NCBI RefSeq assembly: GCF_000472905.1
Contig: NZ_AXAR01000004.1
Span: 1 to 64,000 of the forward strand
Length of the DNA: 64,000 nucleotides
Source: Alicyclobacillus pomorum DSM 14955
Lineage (GTDB): Bacteria; Bacillota; Bacilli; Alicyclobacillales; Alicyclobacillaceae
Reading direction: 5' to 3'
The translations under genes and the position numbers were made by a program. A model generated the notes under the pieces. That model was given only the letters and a program-made list of their open reading frames with translations, was not told the origin of the DNA and did not search any database. Position 1 is the stretch's first letter. Each line of letters opens with the position of its first letter. Positions 19,298-29,226 of the stretch are shown here, piece after piece.

Positions 19298-19326
19298 ACT
19301 GTAACACAGTGCAAATCGTCCGACAA
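19298..19326 (-). promoter_or_regulatory. possible rsmD promoter
   Basis: On the minus strand TTGTCG (19326-19321) and TACAGT (19303-19298) are separated by 17 bases, about 50 bases above the rsmD start. The match is moderate. Confidence 0.4.
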
Positions 19327-19389
19327 AAATCTTCACCAACAAGTATAGTACGTGAAAAGTTGGCAAAACTATGGATAACAACGGCGAGA

Positions 19390-19520
19390 GCTGTTGTAGG
19401 CAACCGCGGGAGAAGCCTTACGTTCCCCATAAGCGCTTCCCTCCGGTTTCTCCTCTCCCAGAAATCGTTCGCGCGCAGCGCGAACGGCAGAACCCACGCG
19501 TACCCGGGCGTGGGTTTTCT
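19390..19520. other. stacked inverted repeats in the rsmD/amidase divergent gap
   Basis: The 428-base gap between rsmD and the amidase holds no protein gene that I can support. It contains three inverted repeats in a row. One pairs GGGAGAAGCC near 19410 with GGTTTCTCC near 19445 imperfectly. The second is perfect, CGTTCGCGC/GCGCGAACG at 19466-19486 with a 3-base loop. The third pairs GCAGA-ACCCACGC with GCGTGGGT-TTTCTGC at 19487-19522 with a small bulge. They could form a structured RNA or act as terminators for unseen transcripts; the strand is not clear. Confidence 0.4.
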
Positions 19521-19678
19521 GCGTCATGCGAAAACACCCGGATGCATGTTCTCCTAAAATGTCTGCCAGGTAGATCCGAACTCGCACCCAGCGTAGTATA
19601 ATCGGCTCAACGGCACTGGAAGACACGCCTTTTGTTTATTCGTAATACTTTGATAGATGCAGAAAGGAATCATGCAGC

Positions 19679-21076
19679 ATGAATCCACACCTTTGGACCC
19701 TGACAGAAACACAAAACGCCTTGAATCGAGGGCAGTTGTCCTACGTGGAACTGGCGACATGGTATTTGCAGCGGATTGAAAAATACAACCCCGGCCTTCA
19801 CGCGTACATTACAGTGGCCGAGGACGTCGTGGATAAAGCGCGTATGCTGGATGACAAACGGGCGCGCGAAGTGCCTGTAGGCCCCTTAGCCGGCGCTCTG
19901 GTGGCCGTGAAAGACCTGATTGATACAGCCGGTATCCGAACAACGTATGGCGGGAGACATTTTACCAACCACGTTCCCGACGTGTCCGCGACTGTCGTCC
20001 AGCGATTGGAGCAGGCGGGCGCCATCGTCGTCGGCAAAACGAACTTGCACGAGTACGCGTACGGCACAACGACGGAAAACCCGCATTACGGAAACGCTCG
20101 CAACCCCTGGAACAAAAACAAGATAGCCGGCGGATCCAGCGGAGGATCGTCGGTGGCTCTATCGGCTGGACTGTGCACCGCTGCACTCGGCACAGACACG
20201 GGCGGCAGCATTCGCATTCCAGCGGCGCTCTGTGGACACGTGGGATTGAAGCCCTCCTACGGTCTGGTGAGTAAGGCGGGCGTCTTTCCACTCGCCCCGT
20301 CATTGGATCATGTGGGGCCAATGACTAAATCGGTTGCGGACGCAGCGCTTCTGTTATCCGTCATGGCTGGCCCGGATGTGCGAGATCCTTCCACAGTCCG
20401 GCTTCCGGTACGGTCGTACAAAGGGGCACCTCTACAACGTCCCATTCGCCTCGGCATACCTGCGAATTTCTTTTTTGACCGGTGCCATCCGTCTGTGCTG
20501 CAGACGGTGCACGCCGCGTTACAGCAACTGCAATCGTCAGGTGTTGAATTGCGGGAAGTGGAGATTCCCATGATGAGCGATGCACCAGAGATGCAAAACG
20601 TGGTGATTGGCAGCGAAGCGCTGGCAGTTCATGAAGAACTGCTCGCAACCAGGAAGGATGAATACGGAGACGACGTCCGACGTCGGCTCGACGCCGCACG
20701 TTCCATTGGCGGCAGCCAATACGTCGCGGCTGCAGACTTTCGCTCCCGTTTCCGCAGTGCGTTGAAAACGGTGTTTGCCAATGTGGACGCGGTTGTGACA
20801 CCGACCACCGGCCTGCCCGCTACAGGCATCGGCCAGTGGAAGGCACATGTCAAGACGGTGGAGGTCAACGTGCGAGCCCATCTTACACGGTACACCAACC
20901 CTTGGAACCTGAGCGGCCTGCCTGCCCTCTCGCTCCCGTGCGGCACATCGCCGGACGGTTTACCTGTCGGCCTCCAACTGGTTGGGCCCATGTACGCAGA
21001 CGCCAAGTTGCTTCAAGTGGCGGCTTGGGTTGAAACCGTTCTCGGTAGTACGACGCTGGCCCCCGAATTCCGCTGA
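19679..21076 (+). CDS. amidase-signature family hydrolase
   Basis: The 465-residue protein belongs to the amidase signature family (GatA, AtzF, aryl amidases). It has the full Ser-cisSer-Lys triad: K78 (VAVKDL), S153 (GGSSGGSS) and S177 (GTDTGGSIRIP). No gatC or gatB is nearby, so it is unlikely to be the Glu-tRNA amidotransferase subunit. The substrate cannot be read from the sequence. It is the only plus-strand gene in this part and converges with gtrA, with a stem-loop spanning both stop codons. Confidence 0.88.
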   Translation: MNPHLWTLTETQNALNRGQLSYVELATWYLQRIEKYNPGLHAYITVAEDVVDKARMLDDKRAREVPVGPLAGALVAVKDLIDTAGIRTTYGGRHFTNHVPDVSATVVQRLEQAGAIVVGKTNLHEYAYGTTTENPHYGNARNPWNKNKIAGGSSGGSSVALSAGLCTAALGTDTGGSIRIPAALCGHVGLKPSYGLVSKAGVFPLAPSLDHVGPMTKSVADAALLLSVMAGPDVRDPSTVRLPVRSYKGAPLQRPIRLGIPANFFFDRCHPSVLQTVHAALQQLQSSGVELREVEIPMMSDAPEMQNVVIGSEALAVHEELLATRKDEYGDDVRRRLDAARSIGGSQYVAAADFRSRFRSALKTVFANVDAVVTPTTGLPATGIGQWKAHVKTVEVNVRAHLTRYTNPWNLSGLPALSLPCGTSPDGLPVGLQLVGPMYADAKLLQVAAWVETVLGSTTLAPEFR

Positions 21077-21099
21077 TGCAGGAGAGATAGCATCAGCGG
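21070..21099. terminator. stem-loop spanning convergent stop codons
   Basis: CCGCTGATGC (21070-21079) is perfectly complementary to 21090-21099. The left arm includes the amidase stop and the right arm includes the gtrA stop. There is no T-run, so it may serve as a bidirectional barrier or mRNA-stabilising hairpin rather than a classical terminator. Confidence 0.45.
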
Positions 21100-21563
21100 G
21101 GCCGTGCAGGTCTCAGTCGAAACACGAGGACCGACATGAACCAGTAACTTACACTCGAGGAAACCAGCATCGCAGCTGCTTTCGCCACGTTGCTCTCTAC
21201 CACCGGCGACGCAAAGTTCATGCTGTCGAGTTCCCGCGTGAACAGAATGACGACAGCGTCGTTTATGGCAATATTCACGAGCGCCTGCAACAAAAACAAG
21301 CATCGTTGGCGCAGACTGCCGTCCGTGGCATCCTTAAACGTCCATCGGCGATTCCACAGGTAACTGTTTGCAATGGCACAGGCAACCGCGATGGAATTGC
21401 AAAGGGTCAGTTCTAACGCGGTCTTCGGTGTGCTCAAGAAAAGTAGGACATTGAGCACAAAAAGGTCGACGACAGCATTCATGCCGCCGACCACCAGAAA
21501 CTTTACATACCGTTTCCATGAAGCGCGCGGCCATTCTTGAAGCCGAGTCAAATTAGACGGCAC
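21093..21563 (-). CDS. GtrA-like small membrane protein
   Basis: The 156-residue protein has four predicted membrane helices (about 20-44, 52-74, 86-109, 122-148) and the GtrA-family motif NSYLWNRRWTF (66-76). GtrA proteins are thought to move polyprenyl-linked sugars across the membrane. The GTG start is set by AAGGAGG eight bases upstream; the frame opens 12 codons earlier. It follows the glycosyltransferase in the sulfolipid operon, so a role in moving or supporting a glycolipid is possible but unproven. Confidence 0.85.
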   Translation of the reverse strand: MPSNLTRLQEWPRASWKRYVKFLVVGGMNAVVDLFVLNVLLFLSTPKTALELTLCNSIAVACAIANSYLWNRRWTFKDATDGSLRQRCLFLLQALVNIAINDAVVILFTRELDSMNFASPVVESNVAKAAAMLVSSSVSYWFMSVLVFRLRPARPR

Positions 21564-21599
21564 GCGGACGGCCTCCTTGCTGCAGTGTACGAAGGTCAA

Positions 21600-22757
21600 C
21601 TAGGAGCGGCTCTGCCGTACCACCTCGGAGGCCAAAGGGACCCGCCGTGACAAAAGTTGCTCATAGTGGTTCAGCAGTTGCTGCGTCGGGGCCGCCCAAT
21701 CCACACCGCGCACCAATTCGTCTGCACGGCGGCGCACCCGCTCCCGGACGGACGCGTCGTACAGAAGCAGTTGGATGGCGCGACACATGTCCTCCGTTTG
21801 TTCCGGATTGAAGATGACGCCTGCATCTCCATCCTCCAAAACTTCCCGCGTCGGCAAACTGTCCGCCGCCATCACGGGTAAATGTGAAGCCATGGCCTCA
21901 AACAACACCAAGCCGAGCGTCTCGGTGGTGGACGGAAACACGAAACCGTCGGCCGAAGCGTACGCTTCGGCCAGTTCGGCACCATGCAAATACCCTGTGA
22001 ACACCGTCTGTGTGCCTTGAAAGACACGCTCTAACTGCGCCCTGTGCGGACCGTCGCCCACGATGGCCAAGCATACGTCCGGAAACTGGTCCAAGCAAGG
22101 TCGGAGGCGTTCAATACCTTTTTCGGGCGCCAGCCTCCCGACGTACAGTAAGATCTTCTTGTTGGTACTGTCGCCGCCGCACAATCTGTGCCGCATTTCC
22201 TCCGAGCGCTTGGCATTGGCGTATCGTTCCACGTCAACGCCGCGCTCCCATAATCCCAGGTTGCGGAAGCGATGTACCTCCAACTCTTGCAGCATCGCCT
22301 TCGAGGTACAGAGATTGACGTCTGCAAAATTATGGAGCGTACGAAAATACCACCACAAGGCCGGCTCCAACCATGACATTCCGTAGTGGCGCGCGTACGT
22401 AGGTACATTTGTGTGATACGAAGCCACCAAGGGAAGGTGGAAGCGCTTCGCGTAGTAGATTCCGCCCAGTCCCAGGAATGCCGGATTCACCACGTGAATC
22501 AGGTCCGGATCGAACGCCTTGAGCGCCCGTCCAATCTTCCTCCGTGGAAACGCAAACTTCTTTTCCGGGTAGAGAAAAAAGGAAAACGAAGGCAATCCAA
22601 CGACCCTTGCGGACTCGTACGTTTCCGGACCGCCTTCCGGGGCGAACAACAACACCTCGTGTCCAGCAGCGTGTAAGTGTTTCAATGTCGCGCACAATCT
22701 CGTAACGATTCCGTCTGTCCCCGGAAGAAACGTTTCCGTAAACATTGCAATCCGCAT
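21600..22757 (-). CDS. sqdX: GT4 glycosyltransferase, probable sulfoquinovosyl diacylglycerol synthase (SqdX/SQD2 type)
   Basis: SqdX/SQD2 transfers sulfoquinovose from UDP-sulfoquinovose to diacylglycerol. The 385-residue protein has the GT4 layout: N-terminal MRIAMFTETFLPGTDGIVTRL, characteristic of the SqdX/MgtA group, the nucleotide-binding segment LLYVGRLAPEKGIERL and the E-x7-E motif in PSTTETLGLVLFEAM. The protein has no membrane helix and would act at the inner membrane face. It starts 10 bases below sqdB behind GGAGGTAGG. Other GT4 lipid glycosyltransferases look alike; the adjacent sqdB gives the assignment. Confidence 0.82.
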   Translation of the reverse strand: MRIAMFTETFLPGTDGIVTRLCATLKHLHAAGHEVLLFAPEGGPETYESARVVGLPSFSFFLYPEKKFAFPRRKIGRALKAFDPDLIHVVNPAFLGLGGIYYAKRFHLPLVASYHTNVPTYARHYGMSWLEPALWWYFRTLHNFADVNLCTSKAMLQELEVHRFRNLGLWERGVDVERYANAKRSEEMRHRLCGGDSTNKKILLYVGRLAPEKGIERLRPCLDQFPDVCLAIVGDGPHRAQLERVFQGTQTVFTGYLHGAELAEAYASADGFVFPSTTETLGLVLFEAMASHLPVMAADSLPTREVLEDGDAGVIFNPEQTEDMCRAIQLLLYDASVRERVRRRADELVRGVDWAAPTQQLLNHYEQLLSRRVPLASEVVRQSRS

Positions 22758-22766
22758 ACGCCAGGC

Positions 22767-23954
<1,188 letters not shown>

Positions 23955-23966
23955 TTACTCCCTCTC

Positions 23967-23995
23967 ACTGTACAAGTTTTGACGCTGCGGAGCAA
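23967..23995 (-). promoter_or_regulatory. promoter of the sqdB operon
   Basis: On the minus strand TTGCTC (23995-23990) and TACAGT (23972-23967) are separated by 17 bases. It lies between the terminator of the psd transcript and the sqdB start, so the sulfolipid genes form an independent transcription unit. Confidence 0.6.
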
Positions 23996-24010
23996 GTTGG
24001 GCGCATCACA

Positions 24011-24041
24011 CAAAAAAAGCAGGGTGAACAATCACCCTGCA
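24011..24041 (-). terminator. terminator after psd and the small ORF
   Basis: On the minus strand GCAGGGTGA pairs perfectly with TCACCCTGC around a 4-base loop and is followed by seven T. It ends the transcript carrying psd and the 36-codon ORF, which stops 3 bases before the stem. Confidence 0.93.
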
Positions 24042-24043
24042 GA

Positions 24044-24154
24044 TCACCATGGTCCGTGGAAATCGCCGTAACATTCTCCGGCGTAACACGTCCACTTCCA
24101 GTACCAGCGTAATCCCTTCCGACATACGTAAAGGGCGCTCCGAATGGGTTTCAT
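24044..24154 (-). CDS. unnamed 36-residue ORF between psd and its terminator
   Basis: An ATG at 24154 with GAGGTGG five bases upstream opens a 36-codon frame that ends with TGA just before a strong terminator. The peptide begins MKPIRSALYVCRKGLRW and has five Trp, four Tyr and three Cys with a basic net charge; the middle reads WYWKWTCYAGECYGDF. I know no family like it. The good ribosome site, the position in the psd transcript and the exact fit before the terminator favour a real small protein, possibly membrane- or metal-associated. It could be a chance ORF in a 3' untranslated region. Confidence 0.45.
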   Translation of the reverse strand: MKPIRSALYVCRKGLRWYWKWTCYAGECYGDFHGPW

Positions 24155-24195
24155 ACGAACCACCTCGAGACCAGTGTGCCCGAGGTGTCGGAACC

Positions 24196-25053
24196 TTATC
24201 CTTCACCGCATCCGTCGCCTGTGTCTTCCCGTACCTCCGCAATCTTTTGGCCCATGCGCACCACATCTCCCGTTCGCACATGAACGGATTCTACCATGCC
24301 CGGCTGGAACAGCAATATCACCGTGGATCCGAATTCAAATCGCCCGAGTTCCCGTCCTCTGTGCACTGGAACACACACCGTGCCGCTCATCATATTCAAC
24401 CTCCGTCGGCGAAACGGCGGTTCATATGAGGGCCCGTATGGTGTCCGGATGCTGCCGACGATGGTAGCCCCCACCTTCACCACGGCCACATTGCCAAGCG
24501 ACGTCTCCAATTTCGTGATAAGGCGCTCATTTCTCGTAAACAAGCCTCTGATATTGCGGACTCCGGACGCGTTGACAGGGTACAACGTACCAGGAATGTA
24601 CCGCCAGAACGTCACAGTCCCGGACAAAGGCGCATGAATCCGGTGATAATCGCGAGGACTCAAATAGATAGTTACGTAGTGCCCGCCGCGAAACTCGGCC
24701 GCCAAGTCCTCTCCACCCACCAAAGACTCGAGGGAATACTTGTCACCTTTCGCCTGTAGCAGCGTACCCCGATCCATCATTCCCATTTCGCTCACGGTTC
24801 CGTCTACCGGGGATACCGCTCCACTGGCGGACACCGGTCGAGCACCGGCACGCAAACCCCGCGCAAAAAAATCCACCAGGCACTGGTACTCGCCCGGCGC
24901 GCGTTCTGAATCTGTGCAATCTATCTGGTAGTGACGAATGTACCAAGGAATGAGGTGTCTGCTCCACGGCTGTCTTGCTGCACTTCCTACGATTGCCGTA
25001 AGAGCTCGCTTCGGCAATACCTTGAGTGTCACTTTACCCAACAAGGACTTCAT
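24196..25053 (-). CDS. psd: phosphatidylserine decarboxylase proenzyme
   Basis: Psd converts phosphatidylserine to phosphatidylethanolamine at the membrane. The 285-residue proenzyme has D84 (SPVDG), YHRIHAP (136-142) and the self-cleavage site FGST (241-244), where cleavage before S243 makes the pyruvoyl group. Most homologues have LGST at this place. No pssA gene is next to it. It lies 66 bases below recG and may be co-transcribed with it. Confidence 0.93.
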   Translation of the reverse strand: MKSLLGKVTLKVLPKRALTAIVGSAARQPWSRHLIPWYIRHYQIDCTDSERAPGEYQCLVDFFARGLRAGARPVSASGAVSPVDGTVSEMGMMDRGTLLQAKGDKYSLESLVGGEDLAAEFRGGHYVTIYLSPRDYHRIHAPLSGTVTFWRYIPGTLYPVNASGVRNIRGLFTRNERLITKLETSLGNVAVVKVGATIVGSIRTPYGPSYEPPFRRRRLNMMSGTVCVPVHRGRELGRFEFGSTVILLFQPGMVESVHVRTGDVVRMGQKIAEVREDTGDGCGEG

Positions 25054-25119
25054 TGCTACACTCCTACTCCTGCTACGGCAAATGCCTTTGACGGACCACC
25101 GGTTGAACGATGCCTAGCA

Positions 25120-27156
25120 CTAATCTTTGTAGTACGAATCATACGGAATCCGCTGCACGGCGGCTTTCAACGCTTGATACGCCGGCAACAGCCAAAAGTC
25201 CGGGTTCTGAATGAGGGCTACCGCTTCATCACGAGCCACTTCCATGATGCGAAAGTCCTTCACTAAATCACCGACAGTAAACTCCGGCAAGCCACTTTGC
25301 CGCACTCCTAAAAACTCTCCCGGACCGCGCAGTTCCAAGTCTTTTTCCGCGATGACGAAGCCATCCTGCGTAGCCACCATCGTCTGCATGCGTTGCACAG
25401 CATACTCCGACGTCGCATCTGACAACAGTATACAATAGCTGGCGTGTTCCCCACGGCCCACTCGACCGCGCAATTGGTGCAACTGAGCCAATCCGAACCG
25501 CTCTGCGTGGTAAATCATCATGACCGTCGCATTGGGAACGTGGATGCCCACTTCAATCACCGTCGTACTGACCAGGACCTGGATATCACCCGCCGCAAAC
25601 CCACGCATCACCTCATCTTTTTCTCGAGCACTCATTTTCCCGTGCAGTAGGCCTACTGTGTGCCCGGCGAATCGGTCCTTTAATCGGGCTTCCAATTCCG
25701 TAGCAGACAACACGTCGGTCACGCGCTCTGATTCCTCCACCAACGGCGCCACCACGTACACTTGTCGTCCAGCAGCGAGCTCGCGCCGCGCAAACCGAAT
25801 GGCCGTCTCTTCTTCGGACATCCGGAGCCAAGTGGTACGTATGGGCTTGCGCCCAGACGGCAATTCCCGGATGGCCGTCACGTCCAGATCTCCATAAATC
25901 GCCAAAGCCAAAGTGCGCGGTATCGGCGTGGCAGACAGGAACAGAACGTCCGGCGTTCGTCCCTTTTGCCGAAGAATCGAGCGCTGCGATACCCCAAAGC
26001 GATGCTGTTCGTCGGTCATGACCAGTCCAAGCGAAGAAAACACCACGTCTTCGGTCAGTAACGCATGTGTGCCAATCACGAGATGGACTTCACCGCTCTG
26101 GAGCTCCTTCAAAATCTCCGCACGCTCCTTCGCCGGCGTGCTTCCTGTCAGCAAACGAACAGTCATCCCAAGGGGGACCAATCGCCGCGTGGCTTCCGAA
26201 TAATGTTGTTCCGCAAGAATTTCCGTCGGCGCCATGAGCGCACTTTGCTCGCCGCAACGAAAGACGGCGTACGCGGCCCAAAACGCAACCCACGTCTTTC
26301 CGGAACCAACGTCGCCCTGGATCAAGCGCTGCATGGGTGTGTCTCGGGTGAGGTCGGCCGCGATGGCCCGACACGCTGCCTCCTGTCCTCTGGTCAGCGG
26401 ATGTGGCAACGAATCTCGATACATCGGAAAGGCGTCTTGTGGCAGCACTCGACCTACACCTTGGGTTTTCTGCTGCCGTTGGGCACGAAACCATTGCAAC
26501 TGCAATTGAAATAGGAAGAATTCCTCAAAGGCTAACCTTCGGTGCGCTTGTCGCAGATCTTCGTCGGTCTCCGGTTTGTGCATCTTATATACCGCTTCTT
26601 GATGAGACACAAGGCGGTACTTGCGGACGAGCTCCTGCGGAAGCACTTCCTCGAGTTGTCCTGCGTACGTCTGCAGCGCTTTGTCAATCACGGCCTGGAT
26701 CTGCGTAGACGAGAAGTCCTTGGTGCTTGAATAGACAGGCATGTACCCGCTATCCGGTTCGACACCGCCAAAATCTGTATGAGAAACGACCAGCGTGTGC
26801 TTCTTTGCATTGTAACGCCCTGTAACGACAACCACGCGTCCGTCTACCAGTTTGGGTTTGAGGTAGTGTTGGTTAAACCAAATCGCAGTGACCCGATGTC
26901 TGTAATCCACCCTAAGCCACGCTGAGCACACGGATTTACGGCCGTGCCAACGAATGCGGGCAGCTCCTTCAATCACACCGCGCACGGTGACCCGCTCCGT
27001 TGAGAACGACTCCAACGGGCGGGGTCTCCTATCCTCGTACTTTCGTGGGAAATAGTGTAGAAGGTCGTAGACATTATGAATGCCCAATGCGGCTAAGCAT
27101 TTTTGCTTGGCCTGCCCAACACCTGGAATATGAGTTACGGGGAGAGAACGGAGCAT
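25120..27156 (-). CDS. recG: ATP-dependent DNA helicase RecG
   Basis: RecG remodels stalled replication forks and Holliday junctions. The 678-residue protein has an N-terminal OB-fold wedge domain (about 50-150), Walker A GDVGSGKT (280-287), the box TDEQHRFG, and the helicase C-terminal motifs through QLRGRVGRG. The ATG has GGAG nine bases upstream inside the end of fakA, 6 bases away. B. subtilis has sdaAB and sdaAA between these genes; they are absent here. Confidence 0.97.
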   Translation of the reverse strand: MLRSLPVTHIPGVGQAKQKCLAALGIHNVYDLLHYFPRKYEDRRPRPLESFSTERVTVRGVIEGAARIRWHGRKSVCSAWLRVDYRHRVTAIWFNQHYLKPKLVDGRVVVVTGRYNAKKHTLVVSHTDFGGVEPDSGYMPVYSSTKDFSSTQIQAVIDKALQTYAGQLEEVLPQELVRKYRLVSHQEAVYKMHKPETDEDLRQAHRRLAFEEFFLFQLQLQWFRAQRQQKTQGVGRVLPQDAFPMYRDSLPHPLTRGQEAACRAIAADLTRDTPMQRLIQGDVGSGKTWVAFWAAYAVFRCGEQSALMAPTEILAEQHYSEATRRLVPLGMTVRLLTGSTPAKERAEILKELQSGEVHLVIGTHALLTEDVVFSSLGLVMTDEQHRFGVSQRSILRQKGRTPDVLFLSATPIPRTLALAIYGDLDVTAIRELPSGRKPIRTTWLRMSEEETAIRFARRELAAGRQVYVVAPLVEESERVTDVLSATELEARLKDRFAGHTVGLLHGKMSAREKDEVMRGFAAGDIQVLVSTTVIEVGIHVPNATVMMIYHAERFGLAQLHQLRGRVGRGEHASYCILLSDATSEYAVQRMQTMVATQDGFVIAEKDLELRGPGEFLGVRQSGLPEFTVGDLVKDFRIMEVARDEAVALIQNPDFWLLPAYQALKAAVQRIPYDSYYKD

Positions 27157-27162
27157 TGCTGA

Positions 27163-28818
27163 CTACTCCAATGACAAAATATAGTCGTATACCGGTTGAC
27201 CACCGTACTTTAATTCTACCTCCAAATCGAACTGGCGTTCAATTTGTGTCACCAGGCGATGCAACTCGTCTTCTGGCACGTCGTGTCCGTAAAACACCGT
27301 CAGCAGTTCAGCGTCTGCGCTGCCCATCTCACGGACGACGTCCATCACCGCTTCATCTCGGGAATCCCCAACGTACACCAGTTGTTGACGGTCAAAGCCG
27401 AGGTATTGGTTTGCTCGAATCTGCCTATCTTGAAAGACGCTGTCGCGTACAGCACGCACGACGAGGCCAGAATGTACGAGTTCAATGGCTTCGGTCATTC
27501 GCGCAACGTTCTGGTCTACCGAAGCATCTCCGTGGAAAGCCATCATCGCGGCAATCCCTTCTGGCACCGTGGTGGTCGGCACAACGTGAACCGTCGAACC
27601 CAATACTTCTTTCGCTTGCTGTGCGGCGAGCACAATATTCTTGTTATTGGGCAGAACAATCACATGGTCACTATGTGCAGACCGGATGGCAGACACAATC
27701 TCCTCTGTACTCGGATTCAAAGTCTGTCCGCCAGCCAAAACCACATCCACGCCGAGGCTGCTGAAAATCTCAGATAACCCATCCCCTGCAGCGACGGCCA
27801 CCGTCGCAAGCGGCTTTCGGCGCACCGGGGCGCTCTGAGCCACGTCTTCCACATGCTCCGACCTTGCTTCCGGCAAATGCGCGTGTTGCTCGGTCATGTT
27901 GTCAATCTTGATTTTCACCAGTGGCCCAAACGCCAGTGCGTCTTCCAGAACCCGTCCCGGGTGCAACGTGTGAACATGAACTTTCACCAGTTCATCGGTT
28001 CCGACCACCAACAGGGAATCTCCATATTGACTGAGCGTAGATTGCAACGACGCCTGAGCGTCTTCAGAATTTCCCGACTCAATCCGGATGAGAGCTTCCG
28101 TGCAGTACCCGAACTCTCCATGGTGGTCGATATGCGCGCCCGCAAAATCGAGCTTCAGCGCGGAGTCGACAGTCTCCATTCGCTCGATGGAATACGGTTC
28201 ACCTTTCAACCACTGGTAAAAACCTTCAAAAATAAATACAAGCCCTTGCCCACCAGAGTCCACCACACCCGCCTGTTTCAACACCGGGAGCTGTTCTGGC
28301 GTGTGTGCAAGTGCTCTCGCTGCTGCGGCGTGCACATGGTGCATCCATTCGGCAAAATCCGGGTGTTTCTTGGCTTCGCGGAGTCCCGCCGCGGCTGCTT
28401 CGCGCGCTACCGTCAGGATGGTCCCTTCCACCGGCTTCGCAACGGCGCGATACGCAATCTGTACCCCTTCGTGCAAAGCCTTAGCAAATACCAGCACGTC
28501 CATTTCCGTCAGGTTTTGCGTGACTTTGGCAAAGCCCCGAAACAATTGCGAAAGGATCACACCAGAATTTCCTCGGGCACCCATCAACAAGCCCGATGCA
28601 AACGCTTGCGTAATGTCACATAACTTTTTGTCAGACGAATTTTCTAATTGTGCCACTCCCGAGGCAAGTGACATCTCCATGTTTGTACCTGTATCCCCAT
28701 CCGGCACGGGAAAAACGTTAAGGGCATTGACCACGCCCACCATTTGTTGTAAGCGTGCGTGCCCAGAGCGAATGAGCTCCGCAAATCCAGTGCCGGTCAA
28801 ATGCTGTTGGGAAGTCAT
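27163..28818 (-). CDS. fakA: fatty acid kinase subunit FakA (DAK2 domain, YloV)
   Basis: FakA phosphorylates fatty acids carried by FakB proteins, feeding exogenous acyl chains into phospholipids. The 551-residue protein has the DAK2 ATP-binding domain with NVFPVPDGDTGTNMEMSL (34-51), a middle domain and a C-terminal EDD-like domain ending YDYILSLE. The ATG start has AGGAGGCC upstream. No fakB is in the window. It follows the Asp23-type gene by 10 bases. Confidence 0.95.
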   Translation of the reverse strand: MTSQQHLTGTGFAELIRSGHARLQQMVGVVNALNVFPVPDGDTGTNMEMSLASGVAQLENSSDKKLCDITQAFASGLLMGARGNSGVILSQLFRGFAKVTQNLTEMDVLVFAKALHEGVQIAYRAVAKPVEGTILTVAREAAAAGLREAKKHPDFAEWMHHVHAAAARALAHTPEQLPVLKQAGVVDSGGQGLVFIFEGFYQWLKGEPYSIERMETVDSALKLDFAGAHIDHHGEFGYCTEALIRIESGNSEDAQASLQSTLSQYGDSLLVVGTDELVKVHVHTLHPGRVLEDALAFGPLVKIKIDNMTEQHAHLPEARSEHVEDVAQSAPVRRKPLATVAVAAGDGLSEIFSSLGVDVVLAGGQTLNPSTEEIVSAIRSAHSDHVIVLPNNKNIVLAAQQAKEVLGSTVHVVPTTTVPEGIAAMMAFHGDASVDQNVARMTEAIELVHSGLVVRAVRDSVFQDRQIRANQYLGFDRQQLVYVGDSRDEAVMDVVREMGSADAELLTVFYGHDVPEDELHRLVTQIERQFDLEVELKYGGQPVYDYILSLE

Positions 28819-28828
28819 TGATGGCCTC

Positions 28829-29194
28829 CTAATGCTCTGTTGTCACGCGTACGCCCTGCACAAAAATATTCACTTTGTCTACGGCAATTCCGATGGATTC
28901 ATTGAGGACGTATCGGACTTTCTCACGGACATTTTGTGCTACTTCGTAAATGTTCGTGCCGTAACTGACAATGATATACAGATCTACGTACACCTCGTCA
29001 TCCCGAATCCGAACCTCAACGCCACGGCCTGGATTGTCCCGCCCAAGCAATTCACTCAAACTGTCCTTTACTTGTTTCCTGGACGCCATTCCGACCAAAC
29101 CGTAGCAGTCCATCGCCGCGATTCCGGCTGTTGTCGCGATGACGTCTTCTGAGACGGCGATGGTCCCCAAAGGCGTCTCAATCGTCTTTGGCAT
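28829..29194 (-). CDS. Asp23/Gls24 family protein (YloU type)
   Basis: The 121-residue protein belongs to the Asp23/Gls24 envelope-stress family; B. subtilis YloU sits in the same place before fakA. It shows the family pattern of a TPLGTIAVSEDVIATTAGIA segment and a repeated amphipathic helix (VAQNVREKVRYVLNESIG). In staphylococci Asp23 is linked to the membrane and cell-wall stress. The start MPKTIETP has GGGGGTG upstream; the frame runs 22 codons further without a ribosome site. Confidence 0.9.
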   Translation of the reverse strand: MPKTIETPLGTIAVSEDVIATTAGIAAMDCYGLVGMASRKQVKDSLSELLGRDNPGRGVEVRIRDDEVYVDLYIIVSYGTNIYEVAQNVREKVRYVLNESIGIAVDKVNIFVQGVRVTTEH

Positions 29195-29226
29195 GCGGGC
29201 ACCCCCTGCAACTGCTGCTCTGTGCA

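Noticed and set aside
19679-21076. Assignment of the amidase as GatA
   Set aside because: gatC and gatB are not adjacent and the sequence reads as a general amidase-signature enzyme.
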